A stretch of DNA of 64,000 nucleotides from JBFHRE01 sp041746105 (GTDB lineage: Bacteria; Actinomycetota; Acidimicrobiia; Spongiisociales; ZC4RG35): positions 206,173 through 270,172 of the forward strand of contig JBGTHP010000025.1 of the NCBI GenBank assembly GCA_041746105.1. Direction: 5' to 3'. A program made the position numbers and the translations under genes. The notes beneath the pieces are model-generated. The model ran no database searches. It was not told the origin of the DNA and saw only the letters and a program-made list of their open reading frames with translations. Position 1 is the stretch's first letter; the number at the start of each line of letters is the position of its first letter. Of this stretch, positions 52,996 to 61,793 are shown piece after piece.

Positions 52996-53026
52996 GGGGT
53001 CAAACTAGCGCCGTCCACCCGCTAGC

Positions 53027-54412
53027 TCACAGTTCGACTTGTTCGCCGTCTCCTGGAATCAGGGTTGGGATCTTCAGCCGGCCGAGTGTTGCCTCCTGAA
53101 GGCTCGAAGCCGCCTCCGGATCTCCGTGAACGGCGATGATGCGGCTCGGGGCCGGATCACAGGCAGCCAGCCAGTCCACCAGCTCCGATTTGTCGGCGTG
53201 GACAGAAAACGCCGGTACCGAGTGGATCACTGCCCGGACCGGGATGTCTTCGCCGTGTATCCGCACTGTATCGGCGCCGTCTCTCAGGCTCTGGCCCCGC
53301 GTACCGCCGGCCTGATATCCCACGAGGACCACAGCGGAGTTCGCGTCGGGGAGACAGCGCTTGAGGTGGTGGAGCACTCGGCCGCCTGTCGCCATGCCGG
53401 AGGCCGAAACGATGACCATCGGAGGTTTGACGTGGTTGATCGCTTTTGATTCATCCACCGATTCAACGATTCGCAGGTCGCCAGGATCGAGGATTTGTGG
53501 GTTGCGGGCGACACTTGCACGGATGTCGTGGTGGCCCTCCTGGATCGCTTTGACGTAAAAGCCAAGGGCGGAGCGCGCCATCGGCGAGTCGAGGTACACA
53601 GGCAGGTTCGGGATCTTCCCCGATCTGGCAAGCGAGGCGAGTGAATGGAGAACGACCTCCGTTCGATCGATCGCAAAGGCAGGAATGATCACCGTGCCGT
53701 TGCGCTCGGCCGTGGCCCGCACCACTTCCCCCAACGCCTCAGTTGCGTCTTCGTCGTGATGTTCGGTGTCGCCGTAGGTCGATTCAACGATGATCGTGTC
53801 TGCCGCAAGGGGTGGTTGGGGTGGGGCGAGTATCGGGTGCTGGGGTCTTCCCAGGTCTCCGGACATCATCAGACTGGTGCCGGTCTCGTGCAAACGGACG
53901 TGGGCGGAAGCAGAACCCAGAATGTGCCCGGCGCGGCGAAGGACGAGTTCAACACCAGTTGCAACCTCGACCGGGTGGTCCCATCCGGCGGTGCGAAACC
54001 TCGTCGACGCAGCTTGTGCATCGGTTTCGGTGTACAGGGGGAGGGCGGGTTGATGTCGGGTGTATCCCTTGCGGTTTGCCCTTTCTGCGTCCTCTTCCTG
54101 GATCCGGCCCGAATCGGTCATCACGATCTCGGCCATGCCGGCGGTGGAACCGCTCGACCAGACCGTGCCGCCGAAACCGTCCCGTACCAATGCCGGCAGA
54201 TAACCGACGTGATCCAGATGGGCGTGCGAGATGAACACGGCGTCGAGCGAGGCCGGGTCGATCGGGAAAGGCCTCCAGTTTCGTTCGCGCAGTTCTTTTC
54301 TGCCCTGAAACAGGCCACAGTCGAGCAGCACTTTGGCCGTGGCGGTTTCGAGGAGGAACTTGCTTCCGGTCACCGTTCCGGCTGCACCCAAAAATGTGAG
54401 GCGTGGATTCAT
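53027..54412 (-). CDS. MBL-fold beta-CASP RNA-processing exonuclease
   Basis: 461 residues from ATG 54412. LTFLGAAGTVTGSKFLLETA, the metal motif ISHAHLDHVGYLPAL (His63, His65, Asp67, His68), HILGSASAHV, SGDLGRPQHPIL, ESTYGD, and the beta-CASP motifs VIIPAFAIDRTEVVLHSL and VIVSASGMATGGRVLHHL with a final FSVHADKSELVDWL. This is the CPSF-73/RNase-like MBL group acting on RNA. It is a different branch from RNase J, encoded 1 kb away. Divergent from dapA with 82 bases between starts. Confidence 0.9.
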   Translation of the reverse strand: MNPRLTFLGAAGTVTGSKFLLETATAKVLLDCGLFQGRKELRERNWRPFPIDPASLDAVFISHAHLDHVGYLPALVRDGFGGTVWSSGSTAGMAEIVMTDSGRIQEEDAERANRKGYTRHQPALPLYTETDAQAASTRFRTAGWDHPVEVATGVELVLRRAGHILGSASAHVRLHETGTSLMMSGDLGRPQHPILAPPQPPLAADTIIVESTYGDTEHHDEDATEALGEVVRATAERNGTVIIPAFAIDRTEVVLHSLASLARSGKIPNLPVYLDSPMARSALGFYVKAIQEGHHDIRASVARNPQILDPGDLRIVESVDESKAINHVKPPMVIVSASGMATGGRVLHHLKRCLPDANSAVVLVGYQAGGTRGQSLRDGADTVRIHGEDIPVRAVIHSVPAFSVHADKSELVDWLAACDPAPSRIIAVHGDPEAASSLQEATLGRLKIPTLIPGDGEQVEL

Positions 54413-54494
54413 GAAATCGATCCTACGGTCGACGTCGGCCGAAACGGACTTTGCGGACGACCCGGTGACGGACGAGGGTACGATCGGGGCGGAA

Positions 54495-55391
54495 ATGTTC
54501 ACATCTTCCGCAGAGCGACCGTTTGGCGAAGTGCTCACCGCCATGATCACCCCCTTTGATGAAGGCGGTGGTCTCGCACTCGAAACCGCAGGGCGGCTGG
54601 CGCGCCATCTCGTTGCCAACGGTTCCGACGGTCTCGTCGTTGCAGGCACGACCGGGGAATCGCCCACTCTCTCGATGTCAGAGAAGCTGGCGTTGTTCGA
54701 AACGGTGGTCGGCGCCGTCGGTGACACTGCTCGGGTCTTGGCCGGAACCTCGACCTACGACACCCGCGAAAGTGCGTTGCTGACTGAGAAGGCGACGGCC
54801 GTCGGCGTCTCCGGGATTTTGGCGGTCACCCCCTACTACTCCAAGCCGGAACAGGTTGGGGTGGTGGCGCATTTCAGGGCGATCGCCGACTCGACCGATC
54901 AACCAGTGCTGCTCTACAACATCCCCGGTAGAACCGGCAGGTTGATCGACCAGGATTCGCTGGAAACTCTCGCAGGCCATGACCGGATCGCCGGCGTCAA
55001 AGACGCGGTGATGGATATCGATTTCACTTCTGAAACCGTTCGGAGGACCCCCCACTTGGCCGTCTATTCGGGTCAGGACTCCTACACCCTGCCGATGATG
55101 TCGGTCGGGGCGGTTGGTGTTGTTTCTGTGATCTCACACCTGGCCGGGCCCGAGGTGGCTGAAATGGTCAAAGCAGCCAATTCGGGGGAACTCGAACGAG
55201 CCCGCACACTGCACACCGCCCTGCTTCCGCTGTGTTGGGCTTGTTTCCTCGAGTCCAACCCAGGCCCGATACGCGCCGCGATGGAGCGCCTGTGGGGCCC
55301 GATCGGCGATCCCCGGCTGCCGATAGTTGCCGCCAGAGCGAGTACCGTCGACTCAATCGAGCAAGCAATCAAGGAGCTTCGAACCCTGTGA
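54495..55391 (+). CDS. dapA: 4-hydroxy-tetrahydrodipicolinate synthase (DapA)
   Basis: 298 residues from ATG 54495. VLTAMITPFDEGG, GTTGESPTLS (51-60), VTPYYSKP with the catalytic Tyr, YNIPGRTG and the Schiff-base Lys169 in IAGVKDA. Condenses pyruvate with aspartate semialdehyde in the first committed step to diaminopimelate and lysine. Upstream in-frame codons run through the opposite beta-CASP gene start and are unlikely to be used. Its stop overlaps the rnj start as GTGA, a dapA-rnj pairing common in actinobacteria. Confidence 0.95.
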   Translation: MFTSSAERPFGEVLTAMITPFDEGGGLALETAGRLARHLVANGSDGLVVAGTTGESPTLSMSEKLALFETVVGAVGDTARVLAGTSTYDTRESALLTEKATAVGVSGILAVTPYYSKPEQVGVVAHFRAIADSTDQPVLLYNIPGRTGRLIDQDSLETLAGHDRIAGVKDAVMDIDFTSETVRRTPHLAVYSGQDSYTLPMMSVGAVGVVSVISHLAGPEVAEMVKAANSGELERARTLHTALLPLCWACFLESNPGPIRAAMERLWGPIGDPRLPIVAARASTVDSIEQAIKELRTL

Positions 55392-57025
55392 GTCTTCGCG
55401 TCACTTTTCTCGGCGGTCTGGGTGAAATCGGAAGAAACTGCGCAGCCATCGAGATCAATGGTCGCATCTGCCTCGTCGATGTCGGGTTGATGTTTCCAGA
55501 GGAGGACATGCTCGGTGTCGACCTCGTGTTCCCAGACTGGAATTGGCTCACCAAACGCAAGCAAGATGTCGAGTTTGTGGTTCTCACTCACGCCCACGAG
55601 GACCACATTGGCGCCCTCTCCTATTTTCTCCGGGACATCAATGTCCCCGTTTACGGAACCAAGCTATCCCTCGAGATCGCCCGCGGGAGGATCGAAGAAC
55701 TCGGCGTGGACGCCCAACTTCACCCGATCGAGGTGAACACCTGGAAGAAGCATGGTCCCTTCAAGTTCAAAATGATTCCGGTGAGCCACTCGGTTCCCGA
55801 CGCGTGTGGGATCGCCTTCGACACCCCAGAGGGTCTCGTTGTGCATTCTGGGGATTTCAAGCTCGACCCAACACCCATCGATGGAAAACCGACCGACCTC
55901 CCGTCCTTCGCCGAACTCGGTAAGAAGGGAGTCCGCCTCTTGTTGTCGGATTCCACCAATGCCGAGATCCCCGGTTTTGTGCCTTCCGAGCGGTCTCTGG
56001 GCGAGCCGATCAAAGACATAATGCAGGATGCTCCCGGGCGTGTGATCGCCGCCTGTTTTTCGTCGCATATTCATCGGGTCCAGCAGATCGTCAACGCCGG
56101 CGTGGCCACTGGCCGAAAGATCGCGTTTTTTGGCCGGTCGATGCAACGCAACACCGAGGTCGGCCGAGACCTTGGAAAGCTGACCGTTCCGCCGGCCTCG
56201 ATCGTGGACATCGAGAAGCTGATCGGATTACCAGAGAAAGAGCAGTTGCTGATCACCACGGGAAGCCAAGGCGAGCCGTTCGCGGCCCTTTCCCTTATGG
56301 CGCAGGGCCGCCACAAGTTCGTGAAGTTGGACGTCGACGACACCATCCTCATTTCTGCGACTCCGATCCCCGGCAACGAGACCGCCGTGAGCCGAGTCAT
56401 CTCGCGTTTGGTCCGTCGTGGTGCCACTGTGTTCCACGGTCGCAATGCTCAAGTTCACGTTTCGGGTCACGCCAACCGGGACGAACTCCTCACCTTTCTC
56501 AATGTCGTCCGACCCGAGGCGTTTGTCCCCGTTCACGGCGAATACCGCCACCTCCATGCCCATGCTGGACTCGCCAGGATGATGGGCGTTCCCTGGGTCG
56601 AGGTGCTAGAAGACGGCGACGCCGTCATCGTCGACGGCAAGGAGACGAGGGTTGAACGGCGTGCGGTCGAAGCCGGTTATGTATACCTCGACGGATCGAG
56701 TGTCGGAGACGTGAAACGAGCAGTTCTCCGCGACCGGAGCCATCTTGCCGACGAGGGGGTGGTGGTCGTCACCGTCGCGGTCAACCATCAAACCGGCGAG
56801 ATTGTCTATGGCCCCAGCCTCGACAGTCACGGCTTGATGGACGAACCCGACGCCATCCTCGCCAAGGCCGCCGAAGCAGTGCGACAGACGGTGGCCGATC
56901 GAGCGGGTAGCGGTGGTTACGACAACGCCGCCATGCAGCAGGCAGTGCGTCAGGCGACCGCAAACGTCATACGCGGCGAGACATCTCGCAAACCGGTGAT
57001 CGTCCCCGTCGTGCTCGACCTCTGA
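55388..57025 (+). CDS. rnj: Ribonuclease J
   Basis: 545 residues from GTG 55388. RVTFLGGLGEIGRNCAAIEI, the metal motif VLTHAHEDHIGALSYFLRD (His68, His70, Asp72, His73), IPVSHSVPDACGIAFDTPEG, HSGDFKLDPTPIDGKP, SDSTNAEIPGFVPSE, beta-CASP FSSHIHRVQQIVNAGVATGR and FVPVHGEYRHLHAH. A dual endo/5'-exoribonuclease in mRNA turnover and rRNA processing. The C-terminal dimerisation domain is present (about 450-545). Translationally coupled to dapA. Confidence 0.95.
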   Translation: MSLRVTFLGGLGEIGRNCAAIEINGRICLVDVGLMFPEEDMLGVDLVFPDWNWLTKRKQDVEFVVLTHAHEDHIGALSYFLRDINVPVYGTKLSLEIARGRIEELGVDAQLHPIEVNTWKKHGPFKFKMIPVSHSVPDACGIAFDTPEGLVVHSGDFKLDPTPIDGKPTDLPSFAELGKKGVRLLLSDSTNAEIPGFVPSERSLGEPIKDIMQDAPGRVIAACFSSHIHRVQQIVNAGVATGRKIAFFGRSMQRNTEVGRDLGKLTVPPASIVDIEKLIGLPEKEQLLITTGSQGEPFAALSLMAQGRHKFVKLDVDDTILISATPIPGNETAVSRVISRLVRRGATVFHGRNAQVHVSGHANRDELLTFLNVVRPEAFVPVHGEYRHLHAHAGLARMMGVPWVEVLEDGDAVIVDGKETRVERRAVEAGYVYLDGSSVGDVKRAVLRDRSHLADEGVVVVTVAVNHQTGEIVYGPSLDSHGLMDEPDAILAKAAEAVRQTVADRAGSGGYDNAAMQQAVRQATANVIRGETSRKPVIVPVVLDL

Positions 57026-57027
57026 CG

Positions 57028-57699
57028 TCAGCGACCTGAAACCTCGACCAATACCTCGCTCAGTGGTTTGCGGGTGAGATCGGGAACAGTGCAGTCTTCA
57101 GCCGGATAGCCGATCGGGAACAAACAGAACGGCCTCTCGTTTTCTGGACGACCAAGCACTCTCGTCAGAAACGCCATAGGCGACGGCGTGTGGGTCAACG
57201 TGGCAAGACCCATGTGGTGGAGGGCGGCGACAAAAATGCCGGCGGCGATGCCGACCGATTCCTTGACATAGAAGTTGTGTCGTTGTGACCCGTCCGGATT
57301 GATGCCATAACGCTGCTCGAAGAGGACAACGATCCACGGCACCGCTTCCAGAAACGGTTTGCGCCAATCGGTCCCGAGCGGTTCCAGCGCCTCGCGCCAG
57401 TGCGGAGGGATTCGTCCGCCCTCGTAGTTCTCGCGCTCCTCGTCCTCGGCGGCCTCCCTGATTGCAGTTTTGATTCCGGCGTCCCCTGTCAGGACGAAAG
57501 TCCATGGCTGGCGGTGGGCACCCGAGGGGGCAGTTGATGCGGTTTGAATCGCCAGTTCGACGAGGCGCCTCGGCACCGGTTCGTCAGAAAACTCCCTGAC
57601 GCTCCGCCGCCGGTCCATCTCCTCGAAAAAAGAAACCGCACGGTTCAGGCTCGTTTCCGGATCGAGACGCGCCGGACGGTGAGGGACAAAATCGGCCAC
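57028..57699 (-). CDS. Nitroreductase-fold protein resembling iodotyrosine deiodinase
   Basis: 223 residues. FMN-binding RRRSVREFSDEPVPRRLVEL and STAPSGAHRQPWTFVLTGD, then the lid EDEERENYEGGRIPPHWREA with the Glu and Tyr that grip the halotyrosine zwitterion in iodotyrosine deiodinase, the Lys in TDWRKPFLEAVPW, and YVKESVGIAAGIFVAALHHM. The closing VPDLTRKPLSEVLVEV is also typical of that branch. These enzymes remove iodine, bromine or chlorine from halotyrosines reductively. Function here is inferred from the motif set. Convergent with rnj, two bases apart. Confidence 0.82.
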   Translation of the reverse strand: MADFVPHRPARLDPETSLNRAVSFFEEMDRRRSVREFSDEPVPRRLVELAIQTASTAPSGAHRQPWTFVLTGDAGIKTAIREAAEDEERENYEGGRIPPHWREALEPLGTDWRKPFLEAVPWIVVLFEQRYGINPDGSQRHNFYVKESVGIAAGIFVAALHHMGLATLTHTPSPMAFLTRVLGRPENERPFCLFPIGYPAEDCTVPDLTRKPLSEVLVEVSGR

Positions 57700-57738
57700 C
57701 CGCCGAGATTAACGATCAACCACTTGTGCCCGCCGGCC

Positions 57739-57846
57739 TCAGCCAAGCGCCCGAAGCAGAAACGCCGCCACCTGGCCGTTTTCCAAGGGAGCCCTGGGGC
57801 AGAACCGACCCTCGACGGGCGGACTACAGCCATTATTGGAGCTAGC
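57739..57846 (-). pseudogene. Orphan C-terminal remnant of an SLH-like repeat
   Basis: On the minus strand the frame ending at TGA 57741-57739 reads GCSPPVEGRFCPRAPLENGQ then VAAFLLRALG and stop. The last repeat of the 61794 protein ends GCNPPANDRFCPADPVDRGQ then MAAFLYRALG and stop. The two DNA stretches are visibly alike as well. Upstream of about 57846 the similarity stops and no start or signal peptide exists, so this is a fragment of a lost gene. The rest of the 283-base gap to the cyclase gene (57700-57981) shows only the cyclase ribosome site. Confidence 0.7.
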
Positions 57847-57981
57847 GGCTGACCTCCGAAAAGCGCGCCATTCCCTTCGGCCGGAGGCCCTGCCGGTGAG
57901 CCCTTGTTGCTACGGAGGCGGGTCCAGCAGCTCCACCTTCAGGCGGCCTTCGGGTAATCTGATCGGGCGGAGGCGATCAGC

Positions 57982-60900
57982 GTGGAATTGTCATGTCCCA
58001 ACTGTGGGCGGTCCAACCGCGAGGACGCCTCGTTCTGTTCGTACTGCGGGACCTCTCTCCTCGCTCCCTGCCCAGTTTGTTCAACTCCCTATGCCGCGGG
58101 CAGCTCGTTCTGTTCGAACTGCGGGGCTCGACTCGAACAGGGTGGGCCGGCAACACCCGACAAGGATCTGGCCCGCTATCTGCCCCCCGAACTGCTGGCC
58201 AAGCTGGAGGCGGCCCGTCGCGGCCGCACCATGGCCGGCGAACGTCGCACCGTCACGATGCTCTTTGCCGACATCCAGGGGTCGACGGCTGCCGCAGAGA
58301 AACTCGACCCAGAGGATTGGGCCGAGATCGTCAACGGCGCCTTTGAGCGACTGATCCGATCGGTATACCGCTACGAGGGGACGCTGGCCCGGTTGATGGG
58401 CGACGCCATCCTCGGCTTTTTTGGGGCGCCCATCGCCCACGAGGACGACCCCGAGAGGGCGGTCATGGCCGGACTGGAGATGCTCGGTGCCGCCAAGCCC
58501 TACGCCACAGAAGTGAAGGCGCGCTGGGGCGTCGACTTCGGTCTCAGAGTTGGCATCAACACCGGTTTGGTGGTGGTGGGTGAGGTGGGCTCCGACCTCC
58601 GAGTCGAATACTCGGCCCTCGGTGACGCCGTGAATGTTGCCGCCCGGATGGAACAGACCGCGCTACCCGGAACCCTCCAGGTCAGCGGAGACACGCATCG
58701 CCTCATCGCTCGGCTCTTTTCCTTCGAGGAACTCGAACCGGTCCACGCCAAAGGCAAGGCGGATCCGGTTCCCGCCTACCGGGTGGTTGGCGTTCTCGAC
58801 CGCCCGGCGAATACCAGGGGACTCCTGGGACGTGACACACCGCTCGTCGGTCGGGACTCGGAGCTGGCCACGCTTCGCGGTGTGATCGATCAGGTGAGAC
58901 AGGGCAAGGGAAGAGTGTGCTCCATCATCGGCGAAGCGGGTGTCGGTAAGTCCAGGCTCGCTGCTGCCCTCAAGGCCGACCTCGCAGCCGAGAACTGCCT
59001 GGCTCCCTGGCAGGGAGACAAAACCAAGTCGGAGACCGTGAGGTGGGCAGAGGCCCGCTGCCTCTCCTACAACACGACCGTTGCCTATGCCCCCTTCATC
59101 GACCTCTTCAACCGGGTATTCGACATCACGCCGGGTGATGACGCCTTTGGAGCGCGTGCCAAGATCGTTACGGCCGTCGAGCAGGTCGTCGACGACGCCA
59201 ACACGGCCGGCTACCTGTGTGCTCTCTTGGGGGTGGACCCGGGAGAGGCTGCCGCATCCCTGATCGCCGAACTACCTGCGCCCGCCCTCCAGAAGCGCAC
59301 ATTCGCAGCGGTGATCGGCTACATCGAAGCCTGCTCGAGCATCCAGCCCGGCGTGCTTCTCGTCGAGGATCTCCATTGGGCCGACGCCGTTTCGCTGGCA
59401 CTACTCGATGAGCTGATGGCGGCAACCGACCGGACGATGCTGGCCATCGTGGGTCTGATGCGCCCCTACCGCGACGACGCCGCCTGGGGATTCCACGAGA
59501 CCGCCGAGCGAGACTTCTCCCACCGCTACACGAGCGTGAAGCTCCGGCCGCTCGACGACCGAGCCTCGAGGCGCATGGTCGAGGACCTCCTCGGTGGACA
59601 AGAGGTTCCGGCCTCGCTCGAGGAAACAGTGCTCGCCCGTGCCGAGGGGAACCCTTTCTTCGTCGAGGAGATCCTGCGGGTGATGCTGGAGGCGGGCGCG
59701 CTGGTCGAGCTTGACGGTGTTTGGGTTCTCGAAGGTGAACAGGAACTCATCTCGGTTTCGGGAGGGGTGTCGGGTCTTCTCACAGCCCGCCTCGACCGCC
59801 TCGACGAGACCTCCAAGCTCGTCGCCCAGTTCGCGTCGGTGCTAGGCCGCGAGTTTGCTTTCACCGAACTCGCCGAACTCGTCGGCGACACCGACCGGAC
59901 CGAATCGGCCCTCACCGACCTGATGCGTCGCGACCTCCTTACAGAGCAGGCGAGGATCCCCAAAAGAAGATATGCGTTCCGCCATGCCCTCATCCAGGAG
60001 ACCGCCTACAGCACGATCCTGCTCAAGTCGCGGCGGGGGCTTCACGGGCAGGTTGCCGAGCATCTGATCTCCCAGGGCGCGGAGCCCCACGAGATCGCCC
60101 ACCACCTGCTCGAGTCGAAGCAGGAGACGCGAGCCGTCCCCTATCTCATCGATGCCGGAGACGAGGCGACCAGAGCCATGTCATTGGCCGATGCCATCCG
60201 CTTCTACGACGAGGCGCTCAACTGGGTGAACGAGGCGACCGACCCCGAGCTGACCAGGCGGATTCATGAGGGCATGGGGTCGGCCTACACCCTGATCCCC
60301 GACTTGACCCGGGCCTCCATTTCGTATCAGAGGATGCTGGAGTTCGGCAAGGCACGCTCGGAGCCTTCTGTCCAGATCACCGCCCTCAACCGCCTTGGAT
60401 TCACCTCGGCATTCCTGGGAGGTGACTACGACGAGGCGACCGAACACCTCGAAGAGGCTCGACGCCTCGCCGAGGAGTACGGCGATGGAATGGGACTGGC
60501 CGAATACCACATGAACAGCTGCATGATCGCCACCACCCGCGGTGACATGGAGAAAGCCGCGGCCCACGATGCCGAAACGGCAAGGATTGGTTCTGAGGTC
60601 GGATCTCAGATGCTTGCCATCGGCGGCTACATCCAGCGGGTGCTTTCCCTTGCCCACGCCACCCGTTATGAGGACGGCCTGCGGGCACTCGAGCAGGCCA
60701 GGGAGGTGACATCGGGCAGCACCGACCAGAAAGTGATCTCGGGCCTCGCCGCCGCAGAATTCTTTTACCTCACTCGCGAGGGAAAGCTGGTCGAAGCCTG
60801 GGAACAGGCACGCAAGGCAGCCGACATCACAGCCGGCATCTCTTCATCGATGGCCAGCGTGGCCGCGCTCCATGCAGGGATGGCTGCCGACGCCCTCGGC

Positions 60901-61650
60901 GACTTCGAAAACGCTCTGGCTTATCTCGCTAGCTCGCTCAAGCTCGGGGAAGAGTCCAACCAGGTCTTCAACTCGGCAGCAGCTGCCGCCGTCATCGTCC
61001 GGATCTACACGGAGCTCGGTGTCCGCACCAAAGACACCGCAGAGCTCAGAGAGAAGGCCGTTGCGTACCTGGAAGCGCCGATGGGTGAGACGATGGCGTC
61101 GACCGTGTACGCAGAGCTTGGCTGGGCCGCGGTCGAATCCAACGACCTCGAAGATGCGATTGACCTATTCGGTCGCGGCCTGGCCGGTTCTTCTGCATCA
61201 AAGCTGCTCGAGACGCCGCGCCTGTTGCTCGGATTGGCGGCGGCGAGGATCGCAACAGGCGATCTAAGCGGCGCCGACGAGCTGATCGCGGAGACAACGG
61301 GATTCGTCGAGGAGAGGAAGATGGCGCAATTCCGCCCGGTTCTCGCCAGTATTCGCGGTTCCTCGCTTCTCGAGTCGGGTCAGCACGAAACCGCTGCGAT
61401 CGTGCTCGGTGAAGGAGCGGCCGAGGCAGGAGAGATCGGGCTCATGACCTTCGAGTGGCGTCTCCGCGCTGCGCGGTCCCAAGCCCTCGCCCTGAGCGGG
61501 AATAGCCCCGCTGCGGCAGAAGAGGCGGCGACAGCACGGCGCATCGTCACAGGACAAGCCGACCGGATCATTGACACCGCGATGCAGGAGTCCTTTCTGA
61601 GTCTGGCCATGAGCCGGCTCTCCGGTCTTGCCGGCGTCACCTCCGCCTGA
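57982..61650 (+). CDS. Double zinc ribbon, class III nucleotide cyclase and AAA/TPR regulator
   Basis: 1222 residues from GTG 57982 with GGAGG eight bases upstream. Two zinc ribbons (CPNCG-x8-FCSYCG and CPVCS-x8-FCSNCG, residues 5-48), a class III cyclase domain (about 90-270: VTMLFADIQGST with Asp97, RLMGDAILGFFG with Asp141, VEYSALGDAVNVAARM), a STAND-like ATPase (GEAGVGKSR at 317-325, VLLVEDLHWADAVSLALLDE) and many TPR-like helices to the end. Both metal Asp are present, so cyclase activity is plausible. The architecture is common in actinobacteria and Chloroflexi, where roles are largely unknown. No transmembrane segment. Confidence 0.9.
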   Translation: MELSCPNCGRSNREDASFCSYCGTSLLAPCPVCSTPYAAGSSFCSNCGARLEQGGPATPDKDLARYLPPELLAKLEAARRGRTMAGERRTVTMLFADIQGSTAAAEKLDPEDWAEIVNGAFERLIRSVYRYEGTLARLMGDAILGFFGAPIAHEDDPERAVMAGLEMLGAAKPYATEVKARWGVDFGLRVGINTGLVVVGEVGSDLRVEYSALGDAVNVAARMEQTALPGTLQVSGDTHRLIARLFSFEELEPVHAKGKADPVPAYRVVGVLDRPANTRGLLGRDTPLVGRDSELATLRGVIDQVRQGKGRVCSIIGEAGVGKSRLAAALKADLAAENCLAPWQGDKTKSETVRWAEARCLSYNTTVAYAPFIDLFNRVFDITPGDDAFGARAKIVTAVEQVVDDANTAGYLCALLGVDPGEAAASLIAELPAPALQKRTFAAVIGYIEACSSIQPGVLLVEDLHWADAVSLALLDELMAATDRTMLAIVGLMRPYRDDAAWGFHETAERDFSHRYTSVKLRPLDDRASRRMVEDLLGGQEVPASLEETVLARAEGNPFFVEEILRVMLEAGALVELDGVWVLEGEQELISVSGGVSGLLTARLDRLDETSKLVAQFASVLGREFAFTELAELVGDTDRTESALTDLMRRDLLTEQARIPKRRYAFRHALIQETAYSTILLKSRRGLHGQVAEHLISQGAEPHEIAHHLLESKQETRAVPYLIDAGDEATRAMSLADAIRFYDEALNWVNEATDPELTRRIHEGMGSAYTLIPDLTRASISYQRMLEFGKARSEPSVQITALNRLGFTSAFLGGDYDEATEHLEEARRLAEEYGDGMGLAEYHMNSCMIATTRGDMEKAAAHDAETARIGSEVGSQMLAIGGYIQRVLSLAHATRYEDGLRALEQAREVTSGSTDQKVISGLAAAEFFYLTREGKLVEAWEQARKAADITAGISSSMASVAALHAGMAADALGDFENALAYLASSLKLGEESNQVFNSAAAAAVIVRIYTELGVRTKDTAELREKAVAYLEAPMGETMASTVYAELGWAAVESNDLEDAIDLFGRGLAGSSASKLLETPRLLLGLAAARIATGDLSGADELIAETTGFVEERKMAQFRPVLASIRGSSLLESGQHETAAIVLGEGAAEAGEIGLMTFEWRLRAARSQALALSGNSPAAAEEAATARRIVTGQADRIIDTAMQESFLSLAMSRLSGLAGVTSA

Positions 61651-61793
61651 CCGACGGGCCGGGTCTTGTACGCAAGCGACGAAGGGATGGGTGGCGCCTT
61701 GATTCGTTACCCATCATTACCTCACCCTCTCTCCCCGAATGTCATCGGGACCTCCTTGTCGGGGATGGGCTCTACCAATTGCGCGGGACGGCC

